A stretch of DNA of 64,000 nucleotides. It comes from Bacillota bacterium (lineage in GTDB: Bacteria > Bacillota > Clostridia > Lachnospirales > Lachnospiraceae). Under the pieces are notes generated by a model that saw only the letters and a list, made by a program, of their open reading frames with translations, searched no databases and was not told the DNA's origin. The stretch is from contig JAEWHR010000134.1 in assembly GCA_023387655.1 (NCBI GenBank), positions 1 to 64,000 on the forward strand, given 5' to 3'. The first letter of the stretch is position 1. Each line of letters opens with the position of its first letter. Shown here piece by piece: positions 45,082 to 53,565 of this stretch. The position numbers and the translations under genes are program-made.

Positions 45082-45223
45082 GGTTGAAAAAATATCTTTC
45101 AACCAGTTGAATAAATATCTTCAACCCAGTTGAAAAAATATCTTTCAACCCAGTTGAATAAATATCTTTCAATCCAGTTGAATAAATATCTTTCAACCCG
45201 GTTGAATAAATCACTTTCAACCC
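45082..45223 (+). repeat. Iteron-like 24-bp tandem repeat, six copies, each with inverted ends
   Basis: The unit is AGTTGAATAAATATCTTTCA plus ACCC. Each copy carries GTTGAA and TTCAAC nine bases apart, so each can form a small hairpin in RNA. The array ends 36 nt before the dnaD ATG, inside its predicted leader. It has no unique spacers, so it is not CRISPR. Confidence 0.9.
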
Positions 45224-45259
45224 AGAAGGTTTGTTTTTCATAAAGCTTGGAGGCAAATT

Positions 45260-46372
45260 ATGAATAAAATATCTTTCTTTTCAACTACAGATGCAGGCGT
45301 CACTGTAATTTCCAATAGATTTTTAGATGAATACATGCCACGTGCCAATGGTACCTTCGTAAAGATTTACCTTTATCTGCTTCGTTGTTTTCAGGATCCT
45401 TCCTTAGATACTTCTCTTTCCTACTTAGCTGAGAAGTTAGATGAAACCGAGAAAGATATCGAACGTGCAATAAGGTACTGGGAAAAGGAACAGTTACTCA
45501 TCATAACCAGAGCAGCGAATCGACAAATTACTGCGATTACTTTTACTCTTCCATCCTACGATAATTCAAATGTAGAGGAATCCCTACCGTCCATAACACA
45601 AGAGGCAATAGATCAAACAGCAGTAACAAAAACCACAGCAAAAGAACAGGATAGAACAAAAACAACAACCATTCATAAGCCAAACTACTCTGAAGCACAA
45701 ATTAAAGTGCTTACTGAGATGGAAGAAGTAAAGTGGATAATGAATACCGTAGAGCGATTATTAGAACGCCTATTAAAGCCAACAGATGTTCAATTAATTC
45801 TGTTTTTATATGAAAGCGTTGGTTTTTCCGCTGAATTAATCTTTTATCTCTATGAGTACTGTGTATCAAAGAATAAAAGAAGTGCAAGCTATATTGAGAC
45901 TGTAGCAATTTCTTGGGCAGAAGATGGAATTGATACTGTCGAAAAAGCTGAAGCTGCAACACTTTCATATAACAATAACTACAATGCTATCAATAAAGCA
46001 TTTGGATTAAATAGAGCACCGGGAACAATTGAAAAGAAATTTATGCATCGATGGTTTCATGAATTTTGCTTTGATATTAATATTATTGAAGAAGCATGCA
46101 ATCGTACTATGTTGGCAACAGGAAAACCAGACTTTAAATATGCCGATAAAATTCTTGAAAATTGGTATAAAAAAGAGGTTACCTCTGCAGCTGATATCGC
46201 TAAATTAGATGAAGCCCACGCCAAACAATCTGCCCTTCTAGCAGCGAACAAGCAAACTAGTACTGCAAAACAACCTACTGCAAATAACCGTTTTAATGCA
46301 TTCCCACAAAGGAAGTACTCAGAAGAGGATTTTCTATCAATGGAACAACGTCTATTAAATAATCGTTCCTAA
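45260..46372 (+). CDS. dnaD: DnaD domain protein (primosome component)
   Basis: 370 residues. The N-terminal DDBH1-type winged-helix domain (about 15-110) includes LDEYMPRANGTFVKIYLYLLRC. A Thr-rich linker follows. The DnaD/DDBH2 domain (about 160-235) contains LLKPTDVQLILFLYESVGFS and SASYIETVAISWAEDGI, the YxxxIxxxW pattern. A second partial DnaB_2-like segment follows (about 250-315). It probably remodels the origin and brings the DnaI-DnaB helicase complex. GGAGG lies 6 nt before the ATG. It is cotranscribed with the loader gene 26 nt downstream. Confidence 0.92.
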   Translation: MNKISFFSTTDAGVTVISNRFLDEYMPRANGTFVKIYLYLLRCFQDPSLDTSLSYLAEKLDETEKDIERAIRYWEKEQLLIITRAANRQITAITFTLPSYDNSNVEESLPSITQEAIDQTAVTKTTAKEQDRTKTTTIHKPNYSEAQIKVLTEMEEVKWIMNTVERLLERLLKPTDVQLILFLYESVGFSAELIFYLYEYCVSKNKRSASYIETVAISWAEDGIDTVEKAEAATLSYNNNYNAINKAFGLNRAPGTIEKKFMHRWFHEFCFDINIIEEACNRTMLATGKPDFKYADKILENWYKKEVTSAADIAKLDEAHAKQSALLAANKQTSTAKQPTANNRFNAFPQRKYSEEDFLSMEQRLLNNRS

Positions 46373-46398
46373 GATTAGCGGCAGAATGGAGGATATTT

Positions 46399-47403
46399 AT
46401 GGCACTGAAAAATTATCAGTACAATACCATATTAAGAGAATACGATAATCGAAGGCTGCAAAACCAGCATGAACTAAAAAAAAGGAAAGAAGAAGTTTAT
46501 GCAAAGATACCTGAACTTACGCTGATTGATCAAGAAATCATCGATGGTTCCATTCAAAGTGCCAAACTCTCTTTATCAGGCGATGAGACTGCGCTCAATC
46601 ATTTGAAGGAACGAAACGAAGTTCTTTCAAAGAAAAAGCAAGAGCTCCTAAAAGATGCAGGATATCCGAGTCATTATCTAACGCTATGGTACACCTGTCC
46701 GGATTGTATGGATACCGGTTATATTGGAAACGATAAATGTCACTGTTTTAAACAAGCAATTGTAGACATCCTTTATCACCAATCCAACGTAAGAGATTCT
46801 ATACAATATGAAAATTTTTCAACTTTCTCTTATGATTACTACGCAGCTGATTATTATGATGAAACTACAATGCTAACACCTCTTGAGAATATAAAGCGAG
46901 TCGTAACAGAAATAAAAAAATTTATAAATCAATTTGATACAAGCTATCAAAATCTTTTGATTTACGGCAATACTGGTGTCGGAAAAACATTTCTTACAAA
47001 CTGTATTGCAAAAGAACTGATGGACCATGCCCATACCGTTATTTATCTTACTTCTTTTCAACTTTTTGATATATTAGAAAAATATAAATTTAATAATGCT
47101 GAAGACATGGATGACATAAGAAATCAATTTGATTATATCTTAGACTGTGACTTACTTATTATTGATGACATTGGTACCGAGATGAATAATACATTCATCA
47201 ATTCCCAACTCTATCAATGTATCAACGAAAGACATCTAAGACAAAAATCAACTGTAATATCAACAAACTTATCTTTTGAACAGCTAAAAACAAATTATAG
47301 TGAGCGAATATTCTCTCGAATATCAAGTAACTATTTATTGTTAAAAATTGTAGGAGATGACATACGTTTGCAGAAACTTCTAAAGAAACACTTGAAAAGT
47401 TGA
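46399..47403 (+). CDS. dnaI: Helicase loader DnaI/DnaC-type ATPase
   Basis: 334 residues. The N-terminal half includes a zinc-binding cluster CPDCMDTGYIGNDKCHC (about 99-115), as in Bacillus DnaI. The C-terminal AAA+ domain has Walker A GNTGVGKTFL (about 191-200), Walker B LLIIDDIGTE, and sensor region VISTNLSFEQL with SRISS. It loads the replicative helicase at oriC and at restarted forks. GGAGG lies 7-8 nt before the ATG. Cotranscription with dnaD puts both under the DnaA-box promoter. Confidence 0.95.
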   Translation: MALKNYQYNTILREYDNRRLQNQHELKKRKEEVYAKIPELTLIDQEIIDGSIQSAKLSLSGDETALNHLKERNEVLSKKKQELLKDAGYPSHYLTLWYTCPDCMDTGYIGNDKCHCFKQAIVDILYHQSNVRDSIQYENFSTFSYDYYAADYYDETTMLTPLENIKRVVTEIKKFINQFDTSYQNLLIYGNTGVGKTFLTNCIAKELMDHAHTVIYLTSFQLFDILEKYKFNNAEDMDDIRNQFDYILDCDLLIIDDIGTEMNNTFINSQLYQCINERHLRQKSTVISTNLSFEQLKTNYSERIFSRISSNYLLLKIVGDDIRLQKLLKKHLKS

Positions 47404-47411
47404 GTTTAATC

Positions 47412-47440
47412 TTGACGAAACAAGAGGATAATAGTAATAT
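47412..47440 (+). promoter_or_regulatory. Promoter of prs
   Basis: TTGACG (47412-47417), 17 bp, TAATAT (47435-47440). The leader of about 205 nt contains a perfect hairpin AGAAGCAAA / TTTGCTTCT (47510-47532) without a T run; no known riboswitch was recognised. Confidence 0.55.
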
Positions 47441-47652
47441 AGCTTTCGGAAGTTGGTTGAATCTAACTGAATTTGGCGAATTTTAAAGGATATTAATGCC
47501 AATTTTTATAGAAGCAAATCTAATTTGCTTCTTAATAAACAAGAGAAGAAGACAAGTGAATTCTCTTGCAGTAAATCATAGTTTATACCCTTATAGACGA
47601 CATGAGCAAACCCCAAATAGCACGTGTCTAGAACAATACTGGAGGAAAAACA

Positions 47653-48822
47653 ATGTCACAAGATAATTTTAAAGAAACCTTACCTGTAGGAACTCTTGGT
47701 ATCATTGCCTTGGAAAGCAGCAAGGCTCTAGGTCAGAAAGTAAATGATTATATTGTTGAATGGAGAAAAAAACGCACTGGTGAGCATACAGCAACAATGC
47801 AATTTGCTGGTTATCAAAGAGACTCCTACTTAATTAAGCATCAATGCCCACGTTTTGGTTCTGGTGAAGCAAAAGGTGTCATTAAAGAATCTGTTCGTGG
47901 TGATGACTTATACTTACTTGTTGACGTTTGTAATTATAGCTTAACTTATTCCTTATGTGGTCACACCAATCATATGTCTCCTGACGACCACTATCAGGAT
48001 TTAAAGCGAATTATTGCTGCTGTTGGTGGTAAAGCAAGAAGAATCACTGTTATCATGCCTTTCTTATATGAAAGCAGACAGCATAAAAGAAGTTCTCGTG
48101 AGTCCTTAGACTGTGCCTTAGCACTTCAAGAACTTACAAACATGGGAGTAGAAAGTATTATTACGTTTGATGCTCATGATCCTCGTGTACAAAACGCAAT
48201 TCCACTAAAGAGTTTTGAAACAGTAATGCCATCCTACCAGTTTATCAAGAATTTATTAAAGAACATTCCTGATTTAATAGTAGATGCCCAGCATATGATG
48301 GTAATCAGCCCTGATGAAGGTGCTATGGGACGTGCCGTTTATTTTGCTAACGTTCTTGGACTTGATATGGGTATGTTTTATAAGCGCCGTGACTACACAA
48401 CAATTGTGAATGGTCGTAATCCAATCGTTGCTCATGAGTTCTTAGGAGCCGATGTAGAAGGAAAAGACGTATTAATCTTAGACGATATGATCTCTTCTGG
48501 AGAAAGTATGTTAGATGTAGCAAAAGAATTGAAGAAGAGAAAAGCAAAACGTATCTTCGTTTGCGCTACCTTCGGTTTATTTACAAATGGTCTTGAGAAG
48601 TTTGATGAAGCATATGAGCAAGGACTTATTGATTTTGTAATGACTACAAACCTTGTATATCAAACAGAGGAATTGCTTAGCAGACCTTACTATATCAGTG
48701 CAGACATGAGTAAGTATATTGCATTATTAATTGATGCATTAAATCATGATGCTTCTATCAGCGAATTCTTAAGTCCAACAGAGCGTATTCAAAACGTTCT
48801 TAATAAATATAAGAATAAATAA
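47653..48822 (+). CDS. prs: Ribose-phosphate pyrophosphokinase (PRPP synthetase), long clostridial form
   Basis: 389 residues, against about 315 for the classical enzyme. It makes PRPP from ribose-5-phosphate and ATP for nucleotide, His and Trp synthesis. Motifs are MPFLYESRQHKRSSRESLDC (catalytic flexible-loop region), TFDAHDPRVQNA, and the PRPP loop VLILDDMISSGESM (about 272-285). The longer N-terminus (HQCPRFGSGEAKG) is typical of this clostridial subgroup. GGAGG lies 8 nt before the ATG. Confidence 0.94.
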   Translation: MSQDNFKETLPVGTLGIIALESSKALGQKVNDYIVEWRKKRTGEHTATMQFAGYQRDSYLIKHQCPRFGSGEAKGVIKESVRGDDLYLLVDVCNYSLTYSLCGHTNHMSPDDHYQDLKRIIAAVGGKARRITVIMPFLYESRQHKRSSRESLDCALALQELTNMGVESIITFDAHDPRVQNAIPLKSFETVMPSYQFIKNLLKNIPDLIVDAQHMMVISPDEGAMGRAVYFANVLGLDMGMFYKRRDYTTIVNGRNPIVAHEFLGADVEGKDVLILDDMISSGESMLDVAKELKKRKAKRIFVCATFGLFTNGLEKFDEAYEQGLIDFVMTTNLVYQTEELLSRPYYISADMSKYIALLIDALNHDASISEFLSPTERIQNVLNKYKNK

Positions 48823-48877
48823 AGATTATTGATTACTGTGAAAATTAATATAGAGATGATACAGTAAATATTTCATC

Positions 48878-48920
48878 AAAAAAAGTAGGAAACGAAATGT
48901 TTTGTTTCCTACTTTTTATT
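48878..48920. terminator. Bidirectional terminator between prs and yhaN
   Basis: A 14-bp perfect stem (48880-48893 with 48904-48917) has an A run before and a T run after it, so it serves the convergent genes prs (plus) and yhaN-like (minus). Confidence 0.9.
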
Positions 48921-48926
48921 AACATT

Positions 48927-51056
48927 CTATGCATACTCTGCAGCATTCTTACCAATCTCATTTAAATCAACATAATGATAAGGAATTCTATTTTCTTCCA
49001 GTAATTTTTTTTCCCTTCTATGACAGGTAAAGATTATCACCTGACGATTCGTTTCTTTCGCAAGTAATTTTAAAGCAGCGCCAGCTCGTTCCTCATCATA
49101 TAAGGCAAATGTATCATCTAAAAGAATCGGCATATTTTCCTCTGGAAAAAGTAACGATGCAACCGATAATCGAAGTGCCAGATAAATTTGATCGATAGTC
49201 CCAGCACTTAATTTATCTAAGGCAACATATTGTCCCTGGTGCAGTACTGATACATTTAGTTTCTCATCCACAACAATAGAACTATATTCACCCTGACTAA
49301 TAGAAGATACAATTTCGGAAAGCATCTGATTTAATGTACTTCCAAAACTATCGTGAATATCGGTTGATAGTTCCTTAAGGGTTTGAATACTTAAAGTAAT
49401 TGCTTCAATCTCTTCTAATAACGATTTCCTATGTTCACACAACTCATCATATTCCATCTGTTTTTCTTCTAGTTTGACTTCACACTCAATGTTTGACTCT
49501 AATGACCAGCGAATACGATCCATCTGAGTACGAATCGTCGTATGCTCTTCTTCATTGGCGCTCATTTCACCTATGATTTCTTCTTTAAACTCCTCAATCT
49601 CTTGCCAAAGTTCCTGCATACATTCTTTCGTAACTTCTGGACTACTAACAAAATACTTCATATAGTCTATAATCTCATATTCTAACTCATTGGCCTTTTC
49701 GTGATATTGCTTTGCAGCAATATGATATTCTTCCTTACGTAATACTGCCTGTTCCCGTTCCATTTCATTTTTAAGGACATCATTATATTTTGCCATTAAC
49801 TGATTTTCGTTACTAACACGATGGTTTAATAATATATCATGTCTTCTGCTATGAAGAGAAAATACCTGTCGTTCACATTCCTTTTTAATTTCCTCTAACT
49901 TTTGCTTGTTTTTCTCTTCTTTTGTAGCTGTTAAAATATATTTTAAAATTCCAGCTGCTAAAAATACAATACCAATAATACAACGCATAATAATTGTCAT
50001 GAATGGAAACGGAATCGAAGAAATTGCTAAACCTAACACAACAATAATCACACCAATGATACGCCCTGATGTACTGCCCTGCTTTAGAAGTGGCTCTATT
50101 TCCTGTCGTTTTACCTTAACATCATCTTCAAGTTCTTGCTTCCTCTGGCGTAATTCTCCAAGCTCTTTCAGATGTTCTTCTATCGTATGACTACTGTCTA
50201 GCTCACTGGCTTGTTTTTTTGTCTTTTCCCCTAAACTTTCAACTTTTTCTTCCGCGTTTTTTGCAGCCTGTTTCATCTCTATAAAACGCTTAAACTTCTC
50301 TAGAACAGCTGGGTAGTACGCAACCTTTTTCATTCTTTCTTGATTAGCACTGCGATTATATTCCCTCTGTTTATTTTCTAAGTATTCTGCTCTCTTTTTT
50401 AACTCATTAAGCTCTCCGCTTAATTCATCCATTGATTTAAGAGTATCTTGTAATTCTTTTAATTCACTGGATAATGCTGTTAATCTATCATCCGGAAGTT
50501 GCTTTTCTAGTTTCTTTTTCTTCTCTAATAGATATTGAGTGGCTCCATTGACATCAACTTCCTTGCTCTTTGACATAGAAAGGTTTGTTATATAATTTTT
50601 TAATTCCTCTGCAAGTTCATATTCTGTTTTAGCTCTTAACTGCTCAATACTAATCGTGTTTCGATAGATACTTTCCGTAAGTCTTGGTATAATAGCACTC
50701 ACTCCAAGTTCTGCATCTGACAATTCTCTTCCAGTGCTTTCCTTGATAATTTTAATGCTTCTTTCCTTTTTATAAAAACTACGTATAATTCGATAATCCT
50801 CTCCATCTACCGTAAGCACCATACTCCCTTGATAAGCACCTGGGGTGTCCCATGGCTGGTATTTCACATAAAGATCCTCTTTCCCAGCTCTTCCCCTAAG
50901 CCTCTCAATGCCAAATAACATACCTTTTACAAATGCATGAAGTGTTGATTTTCCCGCTTCATTTTTGCCGTATATCACATTAATCCCAGGCGTAAGTTCC
51001 ACATTAACATTATGAAATTTTCCAAAATGCCCTGGGCGCAATTCTTTAATAATCAC
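48927..51056 (-). CDS. yhaN: Rad50/SbcC-like ATPase of the YhaN type with a membrane hairpin
   Basis: 709 residues. Walker A is GKNEAGKSTLHAF (about 34-46). Two long coiled-coil arms follow (about 170-310 and 370-540). The ABC signature LSAGTIDQIYLALRLS and Walker B MPILLDDTFAL lie near 625-660. In place of the Rad50 zinc hook, the middle (about 312-352) has two hydrophobic helices (IIGVIIVVLGLAISSIPF and IIGIVFLAAGILKYIL), as in Bacillus YhaN. This suggests a membrane-attached DNA end-processing complex with the neighbouring nuclease. The start is GTG 51056 with TAGGA upstream, 8 nt after the nuclease gene. Confidence 0.9.
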   Translation of the reverse strand: MIIKELRPGHFGKFHNVNVELTPGINVIYGKNEAGKSTLHAFVKGMLFGIERLRGRAGKEDLYVKYQPWDTPGAYQGSMVLTVDGEDYRIIRSFYKKERSIKIIKESTGRELSDAELGVSAIIPRLTESIYRNTISIEQLRAKTEYELAEELKNYITNLSMSKSKEVDVNGATQYLLEKKKKLEKQLPDDRLTALSSELKELQDTLKSMDELSGELNELKKRAEYLENKQREYNRSANQERMKKVAYYPAVLEKFKRFIEMKQAAKNAEEKVESLGEKTKKQASELDSSHTIEEHLKELGELRQRKQELEDDVKVKRQEIEPLLKQGSTSGRIIGVIIVVLGLAISSIPFPFMTIIMRCIIGIVFLAAGILKYILTATKEEKNKQKLEEIKKECERQVFSLHSRRHDILLNHRVSNENQLMAKYNDVLKNEMEREQAVLRKEEYHIAAKQYHEKANELEYEIIDYMKYFVSSPEVTKECMQELWQEIEEFKEEIIGEMSANEEEHTTIRTQMDRIRWSLESNIECEVKLEEKQMEYDELCEHRKSLLEEIEAITLSIQTLKELSTDIHDSFGSTLNQMLSEIVSSISQGEYSSIVVDEKLNVSVLHQGQYVALDKLSAGTIDQIYLALRLSVASLLFPEENMPILLDDTFALYDEERAGAALKLLAKETNRQVIIFTCHRREKKLLEENRIPYHYVDLNEIGKNAAEYA

Positions 51057-51064
51057 TTAAGATC

Positions 51065-52150
51065 CTACCTTTCCTTTGTATTAAGCAAGCTTTCAATTCC
51101 ATAATACAACGCCTTATTCACTAAGTCATCATTCGCATCACTTTCTTTGATACGACGGATGTAGCTACCAATCAGATTATCTTTATTTTCCTCATATAAT
51201 GAATCAAAATCATAATCAGGAAGCGTATGGTTTAAAACCTCCGTTACATAACCCAATCGATAAAAGTCTTCTAAATCAAGAAAGATGGAAGGTTCCGTTT
51301 TTCCAACAAGTACAAATTGATAAAAGTTTTGAGCTCCATTTTCAGATATGATAGCCTTTGCCAAATCAACGATTTGTGTACTTAACATATCTGGTGTTAC
51401 TTCTATTTCTTTCGTCATATACTCTCTACATGCGATTGGCACAAAGGTTAAGGATAGCTTTGAATCATAACGATCAGAAGTTTCTATTCTCTCCTTCGTT
51501 ATCTCTCCATAATAATAGCCATGTTGTAGCGGTTCACCTTTCGATAAGGGTTCCAAAGAACCAACATAAGCCATTCTTTCAGAAATTAATTGTGGTTTAT
51601 GAAAATGGCCTAATGCCACGTAATCAAATCCAGCTTCTTCTACTTTTTTATAACTTATTGGAATATTATTCTCATTCCCCCCATGTGCCAATAAAATATT
51701 AATACGCTCTTCCACACCAGGTAGGATAGAATCATACTTTGGTTCAAAGATTTCTCTACTTAAATAGCTTAGTCCATAGACTTCTGTATTTAGTTCTTCA
51801 AAATAAATACTGTCCATATCTCCACTACTTAGCATAGTCACTCTATCACACCACTGAAAATTAAGATAATTAGAGCGAGGCCCTATATAATCATGGTTGC
51901 CCGCAATTAATACAACTTTGGTATAAGTTAACTTAGAAAATATATAATTTACTTCTTTTAACTCTCGAAGCAATGGTTGCTTGTGAAATAAGTCGCCAGA
52001 AATCAATAACAAGTCAATTTTCTTTTCTTCACATTCTGATATTACACGCCCAAAACTCTCGTAGATTTCCTTCTCACGGTTGATATTAAAGCCACGTTCT
52101 GACTCCGGAGTGGCACCGAGATGGATATCTGCAACATGTATAAAATTCAA
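51065..52150 (-). CDS. yhaO: Mre11/SbcD-like metallophosphoesterase (YhaO type)
   Basis: 361 residues. All calcineurin-type nuclease motifs are present: FIHVADIHLG (motif I), LLISGDLFH (II), LIAGNHDYIG (III), ILLAHGG (IV) and VALGHFHKP (V). It is the nuclease partner of the YhaN-like ATPase and probably trims broken DNA ends or hairpins. The start is TTG 52150, with AGGTGG 8 nt upstream; no better ATG exists nearby. It is divergent from the HD-GYP gene. Confidence 0.93.
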   Translation of the reverse strand: MNFIHVADIHLGATPESERGFNINREKEIYESFGRVISECEEKKIDLLLISGDLFHKQPLLRELKEVNYIFSKLTYTKVVLIAGNHDYIGPRSNYLNFQWCDRVTMLSSGDMDSIYFEELNTEVYGLSYLSREIFEPKYDSILPGVEERINILLAHGGNENNIPISYKKVEEAGFDYVALGHFHKPQLISERMAYVGSLEPLSKGEPLQHGYYYGEITKERIETSDRYDSKLSLTFVPIACREYMTKEIEVTPDMLSTQIVDLAKAIISENGAQNFYQFVLVGKTEPSIFLDLEDFYRLGYVTEVLNHTLPDYDFDSLYEENKDNLIGSYIRRIKESDANDDLVNKALYYGIESLLNTKER

Positions 52151-52225
52151 GATTCATCCACCTTTCTATCCATGTTTTTATTTTTCTTATTATAGCATAC
52201 TTCTCTATAAAAACACAGAAAAGTA

Positions 52226-52254
52226 TTGTTTATTTTGTGTAGAGCATTTATAAT
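52226..52254 (+). promoter_or_regulatory. Promoter of the HD-GYP gene
   Basis: TTGTTT (52226-52231), 17 bp, perfect TATAAT (52249-52254), about 45 nt before the ATG. Confidence 0.6.
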
Positions 52255-52300
52255 TGTGGTAGAATTTGTATGATTAACTTTGGGGAGGTTCCTAACTTCT

Positions 52301-53383
52301 ATGAACATAGTAAATATTCCGGTATCTCAAGTCGCGTCTGGAATGATTGTTGCAGAGGATGTGTATAATAGCGGGAATGAACGTATCCTTTCACGCAATA
52401 CGATGGTAACAACAAGAAGTATTACGAAACTAAAAATTCATGCAATTAAAGAAATTTTTGTTTACATACCGAATACTTTAGTGAAGAAGCAGACTATCAA
52501 ACCCTCGGAACATATCACTGCTTTAAAAAATTCCATTGAATTTAAAAAATTCAAAAAGTTTTATGTGGATAGTATTCTAATATTAAAAGATTCTTATCTA
52601 GCTCTGACTGGGACAACTTCTCTCCCGTATAATGAAATTAAACTACTAGATTCGGTCGAACAGCTTTTAAAGGAATGCCGAAGTTCTCTTAGAACTTTTG
52701 ATATGCTGCAATGCATTCGAGACTTAGATGACCAAATCTATGTACATTCTCTTAATGTATCGTTGATTTGCTTTTCCTTTGCTACCTGGTTAAATTTTAA
52801 TGCACATGATGCTGAACAACTCATGCTTGCTGGATTATTGCATGATATAGGAAAACTAAAGCTGCCAAAGGATATTATGCAAAAACCTACATCCCTTAAT
52901 GAGAAAGAACTGGAATCCGTACATCAGCATCCAATTATGGGGTATGAACTTGTGAAAGATAGAAAAATGGATTCGCGTGTGAAAGAAGCTATTCTCATGC
53001 ATCACGAACGTTGCGATGGCAGTGGATATCCAAATAAACTTTCCTCCAAGGATATTTCTCCTTTTGCAAAAATATTATCGATAGCCGATGTATATGATGC
53101 GATGACAGCAAAGCGTGTTTATCGTAAAGAAATATGCCCTTTTGAAGTACTTGAAAATTTTGAAAAAGAAGGATATCAAAAGTACGATGTAGCCTACCTC
53201 CTGCCTTTTCTTGAAGGGCTCGCTCAGTGCTACATTAATGCAACAGTATGTCTTAGTAATTCCTTGGTTGGAGAGGTCGTTATGATTAATAAAAACAATC
53301 TATCCCGCCCAGTCGTAAAAGTAGACAAGAAGTTTATTGATTTATCAAAACACACTGAACTTAAGATAGCTTCTATTCTTTAG
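52301..53383 (+). CDS. HD-GYP domain protein (probable c-di-GMP phosphodiesterase)
   Basis: 360 residues. The N-terminal part (about 1-110) has a DUF3391-like start, VSQVASGMIVAEDVYN. The HD domain shows HSLNVSLICFSFA, LAGLLHDIGKLKLP (HD metal pair) and HHERCDGSGYP, in which the HHExxDGxGYP motif is nearly intact with Arg-Cys in the variable positions, followed by KILSIADVYDAMTAKRVYR. Such proteins hydrolyse c-di-GMP to GMP. ATG 52301 is used; GGGGAGG lies 12 nt upstream, rather far. No membrane segment is seen. Confidence 0.92.
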   Translation: MNIVNIPVSQVASGMIVAEDVYNSGNERILSRNTMVTTRSITKLKIHAIKEIFVYIPNTLVKKQTIKPSEHITALKNSIEFKKFKKFYVDSILILKDSYLALTGTTSLPYNEIKLLDSVEQLLKECRSSLRTFDMLQCIRDLDDQIYVHSLNVSLICFSFATWLNFNAHDAEQLMLAGLLHDIGKLKLPKDIMQKPTSLNEKELESVHQHPIMGYELVKDRKMDSRVKEAILMHHERCDGSGYPNKLSSKDISPFAKILSIADVYDAMTAKRVYRKEICPFEVLENFEKEGYQKYDVAYLLPFLEGLAQCYINATVCLSNSLVGEVVMINKNNLSRPVVKVDKKFIDLSKHTELKIASIL

Positions 53384-53516
53384 CAACAACAAAGATTTTC
53401 ATTCCTATTAACACATAGGTTTATTATGTCCAATGTCATATAAGTATCTTCTTATAAATAAACCTACCATATCAAGATAATAAACTATATGATTTCTTAT
53501 TATTACCGAAAATAAG

Positions 53517-53563
53517 AAAAGAAAAAGGGGTAGGTTGGCTATATTATACAAGCCAACTTACCC
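53517..53563 (-). terminator. Terminator after the AraC-family gene
   Basis: A 13-bp stem (53528-53540 with 53551-53563, one mismatch) followed on the minus strand by CTTTTTCTTTTC. It overlaps the stop region of the AraC-family gene and is convergent with the HD-GYP gene. Confidence 0.8.
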
Positions 53564-53565
53564 AT

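Noticed and set aside
45082..45223. CRISPR array
   Set aside because: Units are contiguous, with no unique spacers, and no cas genes occur in the window.
44735..45259. Plasmid-type replication origin or integrated plasmid
   Set aside because: DnaA boxes and iteron-like repeats are present, but the genes are the usual chromosomal dnaD/dnaI pair; no Rep, Par or integration signs were seen.
48927..52150. SbcCD-like pair as a phage-defence system
   Set aside because: The pair matches the housekeeping YhaO/YhaN type and has no defence partners nearby.
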